Source of the DNA: Candidatus Omnitrophota bacterium
GTDB lineage: Bacteria > Omnitrophota > Gorgyraeia > B26-G9
Direction: 5' to 3'
Assembly: GCA_022013205.1 (NCBI GenBank)
Contig: JAKLQT010000025.1
Location: forward strand, 1-6,468
Length of the DNA: 6,468 bases
A program made the position numbers and the translations under genes. Of the stretch, positions 6,416 to 6,468 are shown piece after piece. Position 1 is the stretch's first letter. Each line of letters begins with the position of its first letter. The notes beneath the pieces were generated by a model, which did no database searches, was not told where the DNA came from, and saw only the letters and a program-made list of their open reading frames with translations.

Positions 6416-6468
6416 GCAGAAACTTCTTCCCCCAACTCCTAGATAGAAAACACGTTTCCTTTGATCAT

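Noticed and set aside
6439..6468. Possible tail of an upstream minus-strand gene ending in TAG
   Set aside because: Only nine codons are visible and another frame is also open to about 6409, so neither can be supported. It remains relevant to whether the hairpin is a normal terminator.

Overview
The window is AT-rich bacterial DNA with every supported gene on the minus strand. Read in the direction of transcription (high to low coordinates) it holds gdhA, a very large diguanylate-cyclase/ATPase/HEAT fusion protein, a small free-standing MshEN (GspE N-terminal type) protein, and the first 23 codons of a further gene that runs off the left edge. The standard bacterial code works throughout, promoters resemble sigma-70 sites, and two intrinsic terminators are present. 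The organism cannot be fixed from sequence alone. AT-rich coding, a long multidomain GGDEF/STAND/HEAT protein and a solo MshEN protein together suggest an uncultured Gram-negative-type lineage such as Omnitrophota or a relative. That placement is inference with low to moderate confidence.

Right part (about 4815-6468): a likely promoter, a terminator-like hairpin, a strong Shine-Dalgarno, gdhA (hexameric-type glutamate dehydrogenase, all catalytic residues present), and a strong terminator after the gene. The hairpin lies between the best promoter and gdhA. It is therefore either the terminator of an unseen upstream gene or an attenuator in the gdhA leader.

Left part (1-4726): a separate transcription unit with its own sigma-70-like promoter just after the gdhA terminator. 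Its first gene encodes a 1353-residue protein with an apparently active GGDEF domain at the very N-terminus (AGDEF signature, I-site retained), then a STAND-type signal-transduction ATPase, a conserved helical 'LYPP/NG' module and a C-terminal HEAT-repeat solenoid. Thirty-nine bases further on comes a 150-residue protein made almost entirely of an MshEN domain, with two tandem 24-residue c-di-GMP-binding motifs and no secretion ATPase attached. The simplest reading is a cis-encoded c-di-GMP module: a large ATP-dependent, scaffold-like cyclase makes the messenger and a dedicated solo receptor reads it. The third, truncated gene may be the effector or another component. No mobile element, CRISPR array, tRNA or rRNA was seen.
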